DNA of 64,000 nt from Aphis gossypii (GCF_020184175.1 NC_065530.1:43749260-43813259), one strand, 5' to 3'; positions 11,007 through 25,130 are shown, counted from the first letter of the stretch. Notes: generated by a model from the sequence alone, not told the origin. Made by a program: numbers and translations.

Positions 11007-14000
11007 TTATGATGTTGAATATGTCTGACGTCCAGCCAACTCTAATAAATATCTATCAGGGTGATCTAACCATTCTTTTGATGTCATTTTTAATTTTCGG
11101 TTCTTCTCAGCCTCTTTGATTTGCCAGTTCTTTATATCCAATTGTACTTCTCTAAAATATAAAATACATATTATAATTAGTATTAGTGAATGTGTATTTA
11201 ATTTTATATTTATGAAATTTACACTGACAAGAGAATTGAAAAAATAAAAGCAACAAATACCTATTTTTTGGTGAACCGCAACCCCATACTTCAACACTTT
11301 CCAACTTGTATGGTATGCCACAGTGAGTAACATGTTGAAACGAGTCATCAACTTCAATTGATGGTTTTCTTGGGTCGTTACCAGCTCTGATGCCCTTTGG
11401 GTATCCACGTATAGATGTGTTCAAATACATAGATTTTGGACCACCTTTAATGAATTGGCTGGTATTAAAAAGAATTTTAACTCTTAAGTTATTGAGATAC
11501 TTACGGTTGATTACTTTGTAATAGGGTAATAATTGCAAAATTATGGTGTCATCTCCACCCCAGTATTGATGTGACTCCCGCCATTCAGATGTACCTCCCA
11601 TGCAAAATAAAACCCCTTCATCACCTCGCAAGAACGTTAACGTTGGCCCCCGATAACTTAGTACATGGTGTAAAAACCTATAGAAAAAAATAAGAAGAAA
11701 AAAAAAGATTATATTTCAAAAATTAAGAGCCGCACACAAACGTTTTTTTTATTAACGTTGTATGTAAAGCATAATGTAAAACATATACATTTTGAAACAG
11801 GAATAAAGTATTCATAATAGTTTACTTGGAAATAATTACCTATTACTTCCGATACCGTGTTGATTGCTGTTGTACAATAGTGTCCAATGTGATGGACAAG
11901 AATAGTCCAACTGTAATAGAAATATAAAACATAAAAGCTCCGATGCTTTCAGCTTGTTTTCTATTACCAATTTAAAAACTATTACCCATTATTGCCTACT
12001 GCCTAGCTACTAATTACTACTAATTACACACTTGATTCAATTTGTTATTTCTATTTTATATTAGTTATATCGTTAATGGAGAATGATATTAAGTATTTTG
12101 GATAGTGAACCTATATATAGTTTATTCACTCTCATTTAATTTATGTTTTTATACAGTTCCATACCTATTGGCAACAACCTACAACTCGCAATTCATAATT
12201 CTGCAATGGCAATTAAAAAAACATAAATATTAAACAATTATTCATTGACTGTTTTAAATTAAATTTTGTTTTTTTTCCACGCTCAATTAGAACCATTTGA
12301 TCTTGAACTGTACTATACAAACATATTCAAGAGACGTGTTATAATTCAGTATTGAATGATATTCATTATCAAAAAAATTATTTTTGTCCGCTATAATATG
12401 ATATTATAATACTGTCTACTTGTCTAGTGTATGACGAAATCGGAGTGGAATGTAAACAACTACAGAAGGTACCTATCTTCCAAATTGTAATCTACTCGCA
12501 GAACATTTTTCAATTAATATGTACATTCTTATCAGATAAAAATTACTAAAGTCGCCTTGAAATAGGTAAATATGCTGATTCATGTCTGTGCAGCGTACAG
12601 CGTATGTACCTACTTCGTAGTAACTCCTAACACAATAGAATAAAATATGAATGACCTACATTTGGCAAAATACGTCTTTTTTATTTATTCCTTTTGTTTG
12701 TTTATAAAACTACGATGCTCCTCTACTTCCCACTTCATGCAAACGATACCATCGCAATCAATCGATCAAAAAAGTACCAAACATTATTATTTATTTTTTA
12801 ATAATAATACGAATATTTAATTGGCAAATCAACACGATTGTTAAATTTGCACTCTCTTAGTTTAATATTCTTTCTGATCATAAAATAGTGAAAATATGTA
12901 ACGTCTGCCGTCTATCGGGGTTCAAAAATAACAGTAAAATAAACAAAATAAAATGGTACGACAATAATAAAATTCTGAAAAACATTATGAAAAAATACTA
13001 TATAATTAACTTACAAATAGATAGAATTTATATTACACGGTAGGTATGTGCAATTTAAAAATAGTCGTAACCAAATTATGTTGTTTTGTACGCACGTGCG
13101 TGTTTCGGTAAAATTAATCTATTTATAAATTAAAAGATCAGTGCAAAGTATTTAGGTACCACTCTTCGAACGAAATTACAGTTATTAGACTATTAATATA
13201 AAGTGACAAAATAAATTTCAAATTTGAAAACAATTAAAAAGCAAAATTATTTTAAAAATATATACATTTCAAAATTTATATTATGAGATTTTTTTATATA
13301 TAGTTAGAATATTGTATGGTTAAACATTTCTACGTCACTATATTATTGTTTGAATTTATGTAATTGTATTAAAATATATGTAAAAAAAAAACAGGCAAAT
13401 AAATACTATTACATTAGGTAGTATTTGGGTATAAAATTCAATTTAGAATAATAAAATGAAAAAAGTTTGTCAATCGCAAAGGTATTCATAAATATTTACA
13501 AAATATAAACAACAGCCATGTTATGTTTTAAATAAACTATTGACGATAATGAAACATTAGTTTTCAACTAAAAACTGTCTGATATTATAGTATACCTACT
13601 GTGATATGAAACAAAGCAATAAAAAATAATTAATACTTAAACATCATCCTATAAATGTATGCATTTTTCTAAAACATTTTTTATATTAAAAAGTATGTTT
13701 CTTTTCTGATTAAAGAGTATACGAGTATAGCCTATAACAGGGGCGTTCAAATAGTCGATCGCGGACAATTTCAAAATCGATCACGTTAGAATTTATTTTT
13801 AGGGCCACGCGGCCTCTATGTTTCTTAATAATTATAGTTAATCAATAATAAAAAAAATTTCTATGGAAGTCGATCCTCAAAGGTGAAGTATATTTTTAGT
13901 AGATCGTGAACAAAAAAAGTTTGGCCACCCCTGGACTATAATAAACATTAATATTAGTTACTATGATCAGTATGATCATTTAATTTATAGTTGTATTAAT

Positions 14001-17000
14001 ATGTGATTTTTATTTATCTATCTGACTACTTCTAACTTAAAAATACCTACACATAAATGCATTATTCAGCTATTGACACTACATAATTTTTTAAAAAAAA
14101 TTGAAAATGGTGATTGGAAAATCATTTATGTACGGTTTTAATATATTTACGTATCAAGGACAATAGACATTGACCTTAACGGCTCAATAGTATCATGGTC
14201 ACATTTATAACTAGCTTATATTATGTTTCTTTATTTTAAAAATATATAAAATGTTAAAATAATTGTTTACGGTTGATTTTTTTATATAGCTACGTATAAT
14301 TTTAAAAAATGATTGTCTGTGACTTAAGTCCTAGAATAAATATAAAAGAATATTTGAATATTTGCGTATTATTACGAAATATGATCACTAAATAATCCAC
14401 AGGACTAACCTTATGATCTTTGAACCATATTATTCAGGGGTTATTTGAAAATTTGAAAGTTTTAGAAATGATAGAGCCTATATTATTAGTCAATTTTGAG
14501 GCAGCATCATACCCGAATATTGTGTCATTTTTGTTTAACAAACATAATATCTACTATACCTATAATATGTAGTACTTATACAACAATTTTGCATTCAGTA
14601 GAACCAATTTTGAATTATAATTTTTAATATAAGAGTAAATCGACTTATTATAAAACTTAAAGGCAAGAATATTATTTATATTTATGTCAGTTTTTTTTAC
14701 GATATTTGATTTTGTAAGCGAATAATGAATATATAATATATATTATTTTCTATTCAAATATTTAAAAATAATGTAAAATTTTACAATATAAAGAAGGTTA
14801 TAATTTGATTAAAAGTTTAAAAATACAAAAAACTAACGAAAAAACACAGATAATTTTCTAACCTTTAAACATCTTAAAAGTTTATGAAAATTCACTCGAA
14901 TAGTCTAGTATTAAAAAAAACAACAGAAAATTGGTTCTGCTGCATGCTAATTTGTTTTTGTACGTTTGAAAATATATCACGAAATGTTAAAACCTAATTT
15001 TTAAGATTATACCTAGTACCTACTCTATCTATGAATTATTTTGAAAATCCATATCAAGCAGATATTTTACAGTAATCAAGAACATATCAAAATCGTGTAT
15101 GATAAAATAAAATTGAAACAAACAGTAGAAGTTGAAAAGAGAAGTCAATTGATATGTTATATTGTTATTTATTACAAATGAAATATTTTTAATGTACCAA
15201 GGTAATAATAATTTATTATTGCTTTTTTTTTATTGTTATTTTGATTTTTTAATTGAACACAAGCTAGTTTGTTTTCTTCGTTTATTCCTAGTTAGTTAAA
15301 TTCACACTTAAGTTATTTATCAATTAATTCCTATTTAGAATAAATAATTTTGTAGAAAATTATAGATTAAACTATGTAATAAAACAACAAAGATAATAAG
15401 TATAGATTGAAAAATAATAAATTGTAGTATCAAAAAAATTGGGTATAATATTTTAAAGTTATATTAGAAATACTAATGAAGATCTCTGTATTAAATTTTA
15501 ATCCTTAACAATTTAAATTAAAAATATTTTGAATTTTTAACAAAATAATTTCCACAGTTATGTGATTTTGACCTTGTTAATATTTGTAACTAAAACACTA
15601 ACTACTCATGAAGAACCTTTTATTAAGCTTTATGATTAAAAAAAATTGTTATTAACATGAACAAAAAATAAACTAAAAATGAAGACAATTTAAAATGTTT
15701 ATAAACAGTTCAATCAAACCAAAATATTTGAAGAAAAACAAAAAGAACAGATTATTGTTAAACTATTTCATTCCACTCAGAATCTAAAAGAGACAGACTA
15801 AAAACTTTATTTCTAAATAAAATTAATTAAGTATCAAAGTATTTTTGAAATTTAATTTTTCTTTTTAAATAATACACAAATTATAATAGTATGTATAAAA
15901 AATATTAAAACAAATGGGAAGAGCTAAATTATTATGTAAAAAATAGGTAAGAATAATAATTAAAAATTCAAATTATAATATATAAATTTCACTCGAAAAT
16001 ATTTGTAAAAACGAGAGTATAATTAATTTTAATAAGACATTTAATTGAGAATTAATTTTAAAATTTAACAAAAAAATAATGTAATATCTGATATATATAT
16101 TGAATATGAAAAATTCACTTTTTAACAAAATTATCATGGTCATAAGCATATAGTACATTAATTTTTTTATCATTCTAAATATTATTATACAAAGATTGAA
16201 AAACTAAATTTAAACTTATGCAATATTATTTGCGAGTGTATTAACAATGTAAGTTAAATCAACCTAACAGTAAAATTAGTAATGAAGGAAAAATAATTAA
16301 ATTAGTTTCTTCATACTTACAACAGTTATAAAAACTGGTTTTAAAAGTAGGATTGCCAACTATACTTTGTTTAAGTATACAATTTTTCATATCATCATTT
16401 CAGATATGATTAATGAATGAATGTTTTTTTTTGTTTTTTGTAAAATAATTTCTTTATAATGCTTAATGAAGATATGTAGTTGTTTCAATTTTCTAGTGTG
16501 ATTGAATATAAAATTTTACAAAGAAAGTTTTACAATTTGAAGACTATTATTTTTATTATTAGTTTTAGAGAAATATATCTATAATTATTATAATATAATA
16601 ATATTGTTGTGTTCCAATAAAATTATTTAAAACAGAAATCAATAATAAATAATACCTTTAACGACTGTAACTTAAACTAATATTATTTTGATTTGAATTA
16701 AATAATATTTATTATTATTAATAATTTTTTATATTTTATTATATCTTTATATTCAAAAAAATTTATACTTAAATAAGGATGAAAAATCTTAGAGAATGTA
16801 CTTGTTATATACATTATTAACTTTGAATCAAGAAAATAGACCCCCCCAAAAAATAATTAAATTATTAATTAAAAACTTACAAATTTTGATAAGAAGTTTT
16901 GAGTGTTGAAACAATTTGGTGTTGGTTTGGAATGCAAAATCGGTTGAGTATATAATGCTGGTAATGTTGTAGATAATATCCACACTTGAGACAATGGCAA

Positions 17001-20000
17001 TAATGGATTCTTTTCAGTTTTGAACAAGTTCTCTTGTTCCAAAACTGGAGTTGTTAATTCGAGATCCTGTAATAAAATAGAGTCAATTAATATTTAATTA
17101 AATCACAAAAAATTCAGTAAAATTTACTCACATTAGGTTCGTTTTCCTAATGAGGTAATAACAAAATAGAATCATATTCAAAATTATTAAATTGTTTTCC
17201 CTTCATAAAATCAATTATAGTTATATATGAATATATACTTACATTAGGTTTGGAATATGGGCACTTTTCAATAACGGATCTGTAACCAGTGGACAAGATG
17301 TGAACAATATATCGATGGAGTAAGACAATTAACCGTGGACAATGTTGAAGTATCCAATTGGTCAAGTAACCCACTTTTAGTGTTAATTTTTTATGAAACT
17401 AAAATTTAATTTAAATTAACATGCATACAATTAAATTAAGCAAATAAACAATAAACTTACTGCAGAATCAACAACGGCTTGAACAGTCTTAAATATATAA
17501 CGACATGATTGAGGCCCTTCAGGATAATGATCCATTGCAAGTTTGTACACAGCTATAAGTAGATCTCGAAATTGGTCTTGATCAATTTCTTCTTTTCCAT
17601 CAGCATACATCTAACAATCAGCAATAGTAAAAAAAAAGAATATTCTTTGTACATTGGGGAAGCTGCATATTAATTTAATTTATATAAAATTTGAAAGCAA
17701 TATTATTATACTTTCAAATTTTTTTTAAACAATAATTATGATTTTCAGTTTAAAAAAAAAATGAAAGAGAACGGCAAAAATAATATATATGACTTATTTT
17801 AAATCAAATTATGTACCAAGTATTATATTTTATAATATATAATATTATGTTTTTACTTCTTTCCCAGAAACTCTCAAAAATTCAACTGATTAATCAAACA
17901 AAATATTTATTTTGTTTTAATATCATAACTTATAAATTATAATAAAGGTTTTTATTTTTTTATTAATGCTATAAATAAAGAAGTATTCACCAGACTACAA
18001 ACATAGCAAATATTTATTTATTATATTTCTATAGTCTATACTTTAACACATGTGAACTATATGTTGATAATTTTATGAATTAAAATTTGTTACACATTTA
18101 GTATTATGGTACTGAGCTTAATTATAAAGGTAATTGTACAGCATACAGCTGTTATAACTTCATCATTACTAATATTTCATGTATGTTTAAAATTCAAGGG
18201 CAATATAGTGTATGCCTAGTTATTCTATTATTCACAGTAACAAACTAATTATTAATTAAAACTACTACATATTATCATAATATATAAGTTATTATTTCCA
18301 TAGTTCTTATAAAAAGTATCATAATTTGTTATCATTAACTATAGAATATAAATTATATTGACAAAACAACTGAAATACCTATGGATAACCTTATTTAGAA
18401 GGAAAAATCAGTTTACTAAATATTTTTTTTTACTGTACATTGAAATATTTAAATTTATATTATTGTTTACAGAATTTAAAGTAAAAACAAGGCTTTGCAC
18501 TAAAATTAATTAGAATCCATAACACCCTTTACATTTTAGAGCTGTTAATTCAATTTTGTAATTAGTATTTTAATAATTATTATTAACAAGCCTAGAATGT
18601 ACTATGATTTTAAGTGAAATAAATAGTTTTTGGTCTAGATAACTATAAATTTGAATTCTAAATGGACATTTTGTAATAATTGATCATGGCCATGTGTAAT
18701 AAACATATAATCATATTTATACTTATAGTTTTCAAAGACTTTATAAGAAGAATTACTATTTAAAAAAATATCCAGTATATTAAATAGGTACATAGTGTCA
18801 AATAAAATTTTCTTAAACTACGTAACCCCAGTGTTAACTTATATCAATGGTTATGAGCACCCAAGCAACAAGCGATCAAATACCAAATAACCTTGGGCCA
18901 ATATTGTATTACATATTTATTGAAATAGTATAGAACATAAGTGTGTGCATGTGAAAATAAAGTCAGCGAAATAATGCCAGACAAACCCTAATCTCAAACC
19001 AGTCAAAGCTGATAATACAATTTGGTGTTTTTTAAACTGTGTTCTGTGAAGATCACTTCAAGGTTCTCCAAAACTTAAGTAGTTGGCGGAGGAAAAAAAT
19101 GTTTATGCATTAACACTATTGAAACAAAGTAGAGGTTCTAATTAACGAGTTGAAATAACTTATTGTTAAAAGTAAGGATTTCACAATAAAAATACACATA
19201 AAAGGGTTCCAAAAATAAAAAAATTTAAAAAACGTTGACATAATGATTTTGTGTTCATAGATTTCAAAAATCATTATTTCACCTCAAGGCCGCAGTTGGA
19301 GAAAAATAATTCAAGAAGGGTCCAGACTCCTAAATCCCAATCTACTGCAGTATTGCCTCCCTTGTTAATAGGACCTACACATGCTTATGATAAAGAATAA
19401 TTTATTCAGTTGTTATTAATTGTTACTATTATGTATTGATATGTATATTATTATCAAAGGGCTTGAACGTATATGTACACATAAATAAATAATATAATAA
19501 TATTGTCATTGAATTGTCTAAAAATATATATATATACATATATTTATAAGCATTTACACTTAATAATTTGGGTGATTGATCTATAATTATACTATACTAA
19601 ATACTTACATATCAATATAACCATTAACTTAATACTATATTAATTTAAAACTGTATCAACTAAAACTATATTTAAATAAAATAAAGGAATACTAAAGTAA
19701 ATATTTCTATAAATTATGTTAAAATAAAATTTGGAATAATGATTAGATTTGAAAAAAAATATATATGAAAGAATTGTTTTGATGATATGATTAAGTTATA
19801 TTATTGAATTACCTTTTTAAAAACCACGGATATCATTTACACATAATATTACGTATTAATTTACAAAGCATATTTATCGTATAGTTATACTGTATAAATT
19901 TTAATTTACAAACTAAACCTTCACTCTTCGCAGAATATCTACTGTTAGAAATTACATAGATATTATTTCTCTTTGAATATCAATAGTAGGTATCTAGATA

Positions 20001-23000
20001 CATGCACACTATTTACTGCATTTATAAAAACAAATACATTTTCAACTAACTATTAGATAATATAGATAACAAATATTATTATCAAAATATTTATTGAATG
20101 AATAAATTGAAATGCATTTACTATGTAAGTTATAAAGTAATTAGCTAACTTAACAATTATATAATGACTGATTATAGTTTTTTAATCAGAACATAGGACC
20201 TCTATAAATGATCAAACAATAAACATTCCATAAGTTAATCTTATATAATTTAAGACTAAAGTCCAAATATATCTTTATAAATAATTTAAAATTTATATAC
20301 CTTTATCAGTTAATAAAAATTGGTAACACTAACACACCACAATACTTTATAAATATTGTACAAATGTTGCATTAAATACTACAGCCAACGAAAAAAAATG
20401 TGGACTAAATTATGAATATAATATATTACAATATTTTATAGTACCTATACCAAATAAATTTCACTAAATAATTTAAACTGTGTTAAAAGAATGTCAGCGC
20501 ACTATTTGTTTTCTTTCACTTAGCAACGCAAAAAAAAATCAAATTTGTTTTCAGCAAAATTACTAACCTTTTGCTATTAGTTTTAATATTAGAATAAATT
20601 TACTTATCATTAAACTTAAAGTTAAGTATATTATCCATGTGCTAATATAGGCTTAATTACGAAATTTGCATTTATACGAGAATTACAAGTATGTAAAATA
20701 TTACAATTTAAAAATGCTCATATCTTGCATTAAAATTTAAACATTGTTAAACAGCCAATAAATATAACAGTTAATAACATAAACTTAGTTCTGCTAAATG
20801 CAAATCTACTATTTTGCATGTGGGTTCAAAGAATGAAAAACAAATAATACGCCAAATTATTGATTATTTATTATAATATATAACTAAATTGAATATGTAA
20901 AGAAAAGTTAAAAAGATGTTCTATTTATCAATTTCGAATAAAAACTAACTTTTATAATTGTATATATCTTGTATCTTCATTTAGTCAAACTAAATAATAA
21001 TATTTTTAACCAATTTAGATGTGATATCCATTCAATTAATAGTTATACTTTAATGTCATAGTAAATAACATATATTTGTTTTACTATTAAAGATCAAATT
21101 ACAAAATATATTTATGAAGAACCTACCAATATTTTTTCAAATATTTTAAAGTATAAAAAAATATAATTTTAATCAATAAATTTCTTACATAAATAAAATC
21201 ACAAAATTATATAAGATGTTTGTACATACATTGGTATGTTTCATAACCATAAGACATAAAGTTATTTTCTATAAGTACCTTATAAAATTAAAATTAAAGG
21301 TACTACGTATATAATTATTTTAGCATATTAACCTGTCAGCAAAAATACTATAGAAATAAATCATTCAATTATAACGTGATAGTAACAAAAAATAAATCCA
21401 ATATTCTATGATAGTTGGAATAATCAGTTTTCTAGAGTTCAATTAAAAAAAAAAAATTTCTGGTATTGGTAGTAATGAATCATTCATTATCATTTATCAT
21501 CGACAAACTGAACAAAGTATATAGAGGTTAAAACTGATAGATTTAAAATTGGCAAGGGCAATTATCTATTAACAGTACCTGCCTATTTGAAAGTAATTTC
21601 CGAGGTAATTTCAAATATATAAGTAAAAATCAAGATACTTTACAATGCGCGAATATAATTAGTAGTTATTTTAAATTACATTTTAGTTTAGAAATTATAT
21701 CAAGGATTAATATTTTTATGAAATCACAATGTTCATAATTGAGTTGGATAACTTAAATGACAGCTAATAACTTGTCTGATAATTTAAAATAAATAAAAAC
21801 TAAAGGCTAAACACAGTTTTATCTTATATTGGCACAAATACAAATTTAAATTAGAATATCTGTTTTTTAAACCGTAGTCAACTAAGTACTCGTATTCTAG
21901 TTGTTAAGATGACATTAGATTCATTAGAAACTAAAATTAAAGTAACTTTTTATAGACTCATAAGCTATTATCAGATCAAAAATGTAATGCCATAAAACTA
22001 CAAACTAAATAAAAAAAATATTTTTTTTTTCATCAAAATTTAACAAAAATTAACTTGGAAAATTAGTTTAAGTATTCATTAAATGGATTATCATATTTAT
22101 AAATGAAATATAAAATACACCCACTACCCATTAACAAATACCAATATTACTAATTGAACCACATAATCTTCTTTTTTTTAAATATTTTTTGAATATGTTA
22201 TTATTTATTAACTTGCATTAAAATTTAAGTTCAAATCAAAGTACAATCAAATTGTATTGTTTTGTTTAATACATATTATGCATTACATTTTATTATTTTA
22301 ATGAGATGGATTATTAATTTGGTTATTATCTACCAATTTCATATATAAAATTATTAAGACTCGCTCACCGTGACGTACATCAATACTTGGCGGTCATCAG
22401 CCAAAACACTCAGCAAACGTTCAGTTTGGGTTTTAAAGTTTGAATAACTAATTACATGGGAAGAAGCAGGACCACCAGATGAAGTAACCAGAAATGCAAA
22501 AAGTTTACGAGCCATTTCAGGATATTGTGGAAACAAGTATCGCTTGAAAAAACATTTAAACACATATAATTAACATTAAAATTAAATATATCTATGAGTA
22601 ATATTTATCTAATTTTTATTTTTATTATTGCATATGATAAAAAAAACTTAATAAATTTAGCTAAATTAGATGAGTACCTTAAATACACCACAGCCAATAC
22701 CATTAATTGAATCTTCTTCTAAACTCTTTTGAATTAATAACTGAAACATTTAAGGTAAATCAGTGATAAAGCAATATTATTTAACAATCTTATAAATAAA
22801 AATATCTTTTAAATAGAATAATTTTACTATTTCCCAATCGTTAACAAGGTAGGTACATGAATACAACATATAACCTAAATTCACATAACAAAAAATCATA
22901 ATATTCTTACATTAATGTTAAAACTTAATAAGTCTCGAAATATGAAATACATAAATGAGTTTCTATTTGAAATATTGCTTTAAAAACTATAAATATTTCA

Positions 23001-24908
23001 TTACATTTGTGATATTCAATTGTTGCAGATAGCTATATTACGTTTCTATTCTCAATATAGTTCATAACTTGTATATTGCTAAAATTGCGGGACAAATTAA
23101 AAATTATTATTACATATATATAATAAATAAATGGTTGTTATAATATTTAAAGGTACAGTTAACAGTTCTGTTATTGAGTTAGAAAAAAATAATAATAACA
23201 TAGGTAGGTGGGTAATTATTATGTGTAATATACTATTTTAGTTCTTTTAGGTATACCTATTAACTTAAAAATAGTTAATATTAAGTAGCTACATATAAAC
23301 CTAGTTTAAGCCATAGGTAGTTTACAAATTCTTATTTAAATAGTAGTCTAGGCCAAAACTAGCTTATTTCAACTACAATTTAAGACATAATATATTATAA
23401 GGTATATTATCATGCCAGTTAATAATAATTATCTACCATTAAAAACCAACCTAACTAAAAAGTTGAATTATTTAAAAAAAAATACTGGTCCAAAATTTAG
23501 AAATTGGACATTTGATGTAATTATTCGAGTAAATCTGTGAGTCATTTGGGTTTTGGTTATTTTGAATGTTTAGAATTGAAATAAAATCAGTTGGATTATA
23601 CTAATGGGTGTTTTGACTTTTGAGTTTTCATGATGTGATCATGGTTCCAATTAATTTGGGTGCTTAGCTCTAAATTAAAAAATAAATAAAATACTACAGA
23701 AATTTTAGAGATAATATATACTAACATATAGGTACACCTAATTTATAAATTTGGATAGGTAGGTGCGAGGGTAGGTGTCTCTATATTTACTGCTAAGTTA
23801 AAACAAATACTTTATTATACATCAACCTATTATGCTATTATCTATAGATATTTTAATCATTGGGTTTCATATCTAGAAAGCCAATAAGCAAATCTATATC
23901 CAATTCCATCTAAGATTGAACCCCTCAGCCGACCAAAACTCATTTTTTTGCGCATTCCCATTACACAACGACGACTGGCAATAACTGTCAGCCAATTAAA
24001 ATAATAATAATAATAATCGCCTGAGAGGTCGACAATGTTTGGCGATTTAGTCTGTGTGCACGATAGTAGTTCATTTTTTTATGGAACAGGGTATAGCAAA
24101 ATATGGAAGATGGATATGCTTTTCAATATTCTTGACTACATCTAACAAGAAATACCAACACAAAATATTTGTGTTAATGATATAGAGATACATAACATGA
24201 TGTATGAAACCATATTGGGCTAAATAGATACAATTTAAAATGACGGACATAAAAGGTTTAACCCACAAAATAGTGTAACAAAACATTTTGTGATTCAAAA
24301 ACTGTATGCATCTAATACATTTCAAAATTTTAGTTATCTACCTATATAAAATTAATATAGGTAATAAATAAGTAATTTTTCAACACAAATATTGACAAAA
24401 TTTGACTCATAAAAAATAATAACTTTTCTGCTGTATAGGTGGCTACTAAAACTAATCAATAAGACTGATAAGAAGAAATCACAAGAATATATAATTTTTA
24501 TTTAACCATGTAGGTAGGACAGGTAGGTACTTGAATGAATTGTGATTAATTCCTAAAAACTAAAAAGCAATACCTAATGGTCTTATATACCTATTTAAAT
24601 GTTGTTGATAATTTAATTTAGGTTAAATTTGTTGAAACAATTATTTTATTTTATTAAAATAAAAAAAAAGGTTAAAAGTAAAATTACTCTGTTTACCTAG
24701 AGGTAGCTAATTAAGGATAATGCATGAGAAATTACCTAATAAGTCTAAATGTAAATCAGGATTGAATATTTAGTGATGAAATATATTATACCTTTCCAAG
24801 TTTTTCCATTGGTAACATGCCGAGTGTTGGGTCCTTGTTGAGAGAATTAATCCTGGCAGAGTGCAACTGTTCCTTGTGATTCAAATTAAAACTGTTGTGA
24901 TTGCCCAT
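11007..24908 (-). CDS. MEAK7: MEAK7 / TLDC1 homologue, TLDc-domain protein
   Basis: Vertebrate MEAK7 is a lysosome-associated TLDc protein linked to an alternative mTOR signal. Exons in transcript order are 24908-24792, 22740-22678, 22542-22369, 17610-17461 (or to 17457), 17373-17243, an optional 17147-17133, 17066-16881, 11910-11840, 11677-11261 and 11151-11007 (TAA). The basic model is 485 residues; human MEAK7 is about 456. The start is MGNHNS; Gly2 in an MGN context fits the N-myristoylation signal known for the family. The middle exon GYLTNWILQHCPRLIVLLHR leads into a TLDc domain from about residue 240. Landmarks there are QVWILSTTLP, HWTLLYNSNQHG, FLHHVLSYRGPTLTF, WRESHQYWGGDDT, KSMYLNTS and LESVEVWGCGSP. 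They match the order of the human protein as I recall it. Introns reach 5 kb. Two donors need a shifted GT to keep frame (see findings). Confidence 0.9.
11911..16880 (-). other. Large MEAK7 intron
   Basis: About 5 kb of AT-rich intron. It contains a hAT-like MITE at 13738-13933. Short open frames such as 15973-16173 (minus) are rich in Ile, Leu, Phe and Tyr and look like AT noise. No other gene was recognised. Confidence 0.6.
13738..13933. mobile_element. hAT-like MITE with 8-bp target-site duplication
   Basis: A 196-bp element starts CAGGGGCGTTCAAA and ends TTTGGCCACCCCTG, whose reverse complement is CAGGGGTGGCCAAA. The 14-base ends match at 11 positions. It is flanked by GCCTATAA (13730-13737) and GACTATAA (13934-13941), 7 of 8 bases alike. 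CAGGGG-type ends and 8-bp duplications are hallmarks of the hAT superfamily. The interior has no coding capacity, so the copy is non-autonomous. It lies inside a MEAK7 intron. Confidence 0.85.
17133..17147 (-). other. Candidate 15-nt microexon of MEAK7
   Basis: On the minus strand a CTCATTAG acceptor is followed by GAAAACGAACCTAAT and then a strong GTGAGT donor. Its 15 bases would add Glu-Asn-Glu-Pro-Asn in frame between the exon ending KPN (17243) and the exon beginning DLELTTP (17066). Both neighbouring junctions are phase 0, so inclusion or skipping keeps the frame. It could also be a chance pair of splice sites. Confidence 0.5.
17611..22368 (-). other. Large MEAK7 intron
   Basis: 4.8 kb between the exons ending QVLMYVT and starting MYADGKEE. 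It is AT-rich with no gene recognised. A slightly GC-richer patch at about 18,940-19,380 may be an old transposable element, but no termini could be defined. Confidence 0.55.
22741..24791 (-). other. First MEAK7 intron
   Basis: A 2-kb AT-rich intron. It contains an (AAT)n run near 23996-24016 and a GC-richer patch at about 23920-24070. Introns at the 5' end of genes often hold regulatory DNA, but no specific site was recognised here. Confidence 0.5.
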
Positions 24909-25130
24909 TTTTATTTATTTTTTTAAATATCGACACTTGAGTTAATATTTTACTTGAATTCGCAACGAGCAAAAAAAAAAAAAAACCTAAGAGTATGAGT
25001 AATATTCGCACACGTACTTACGTTACAAACTTGTTAAAAATCAAAAAACGAAATACCTAAATTAAAATTTACAAAACAAAGAAAAGAAGGACTTGCGGCC
25101 GTCCGAGTTGCAAGCGAGCACCGCGGAGAC
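24909..25130 (-). promoter_or_regulatory. 5' UTR and proximal promoter region of MEAK7
   Basis: This segment lies directly upstream (minus sense) of the MEAK7 start codon. It changes from AT-rich near the ATG to GC-rich from about 25085 onward, consistent with a transcription start in this interval. No TATA box or initiator can be assigned with confidence. Confidence 0.4.

Noticed and set aside
11152..11631. A single long minus-strand frame starting at an internal ATG
   Set aside because: It is part of a MEAK7 exon; its left part runs into an intron past the donor at 11259-11260.
19000..19380. Possible transposon patch in a MEAK7 intron
   Set aside because: GC content is slightly raised and some phrases look repeat-like, but no ends, tail or coding trace could be defined.
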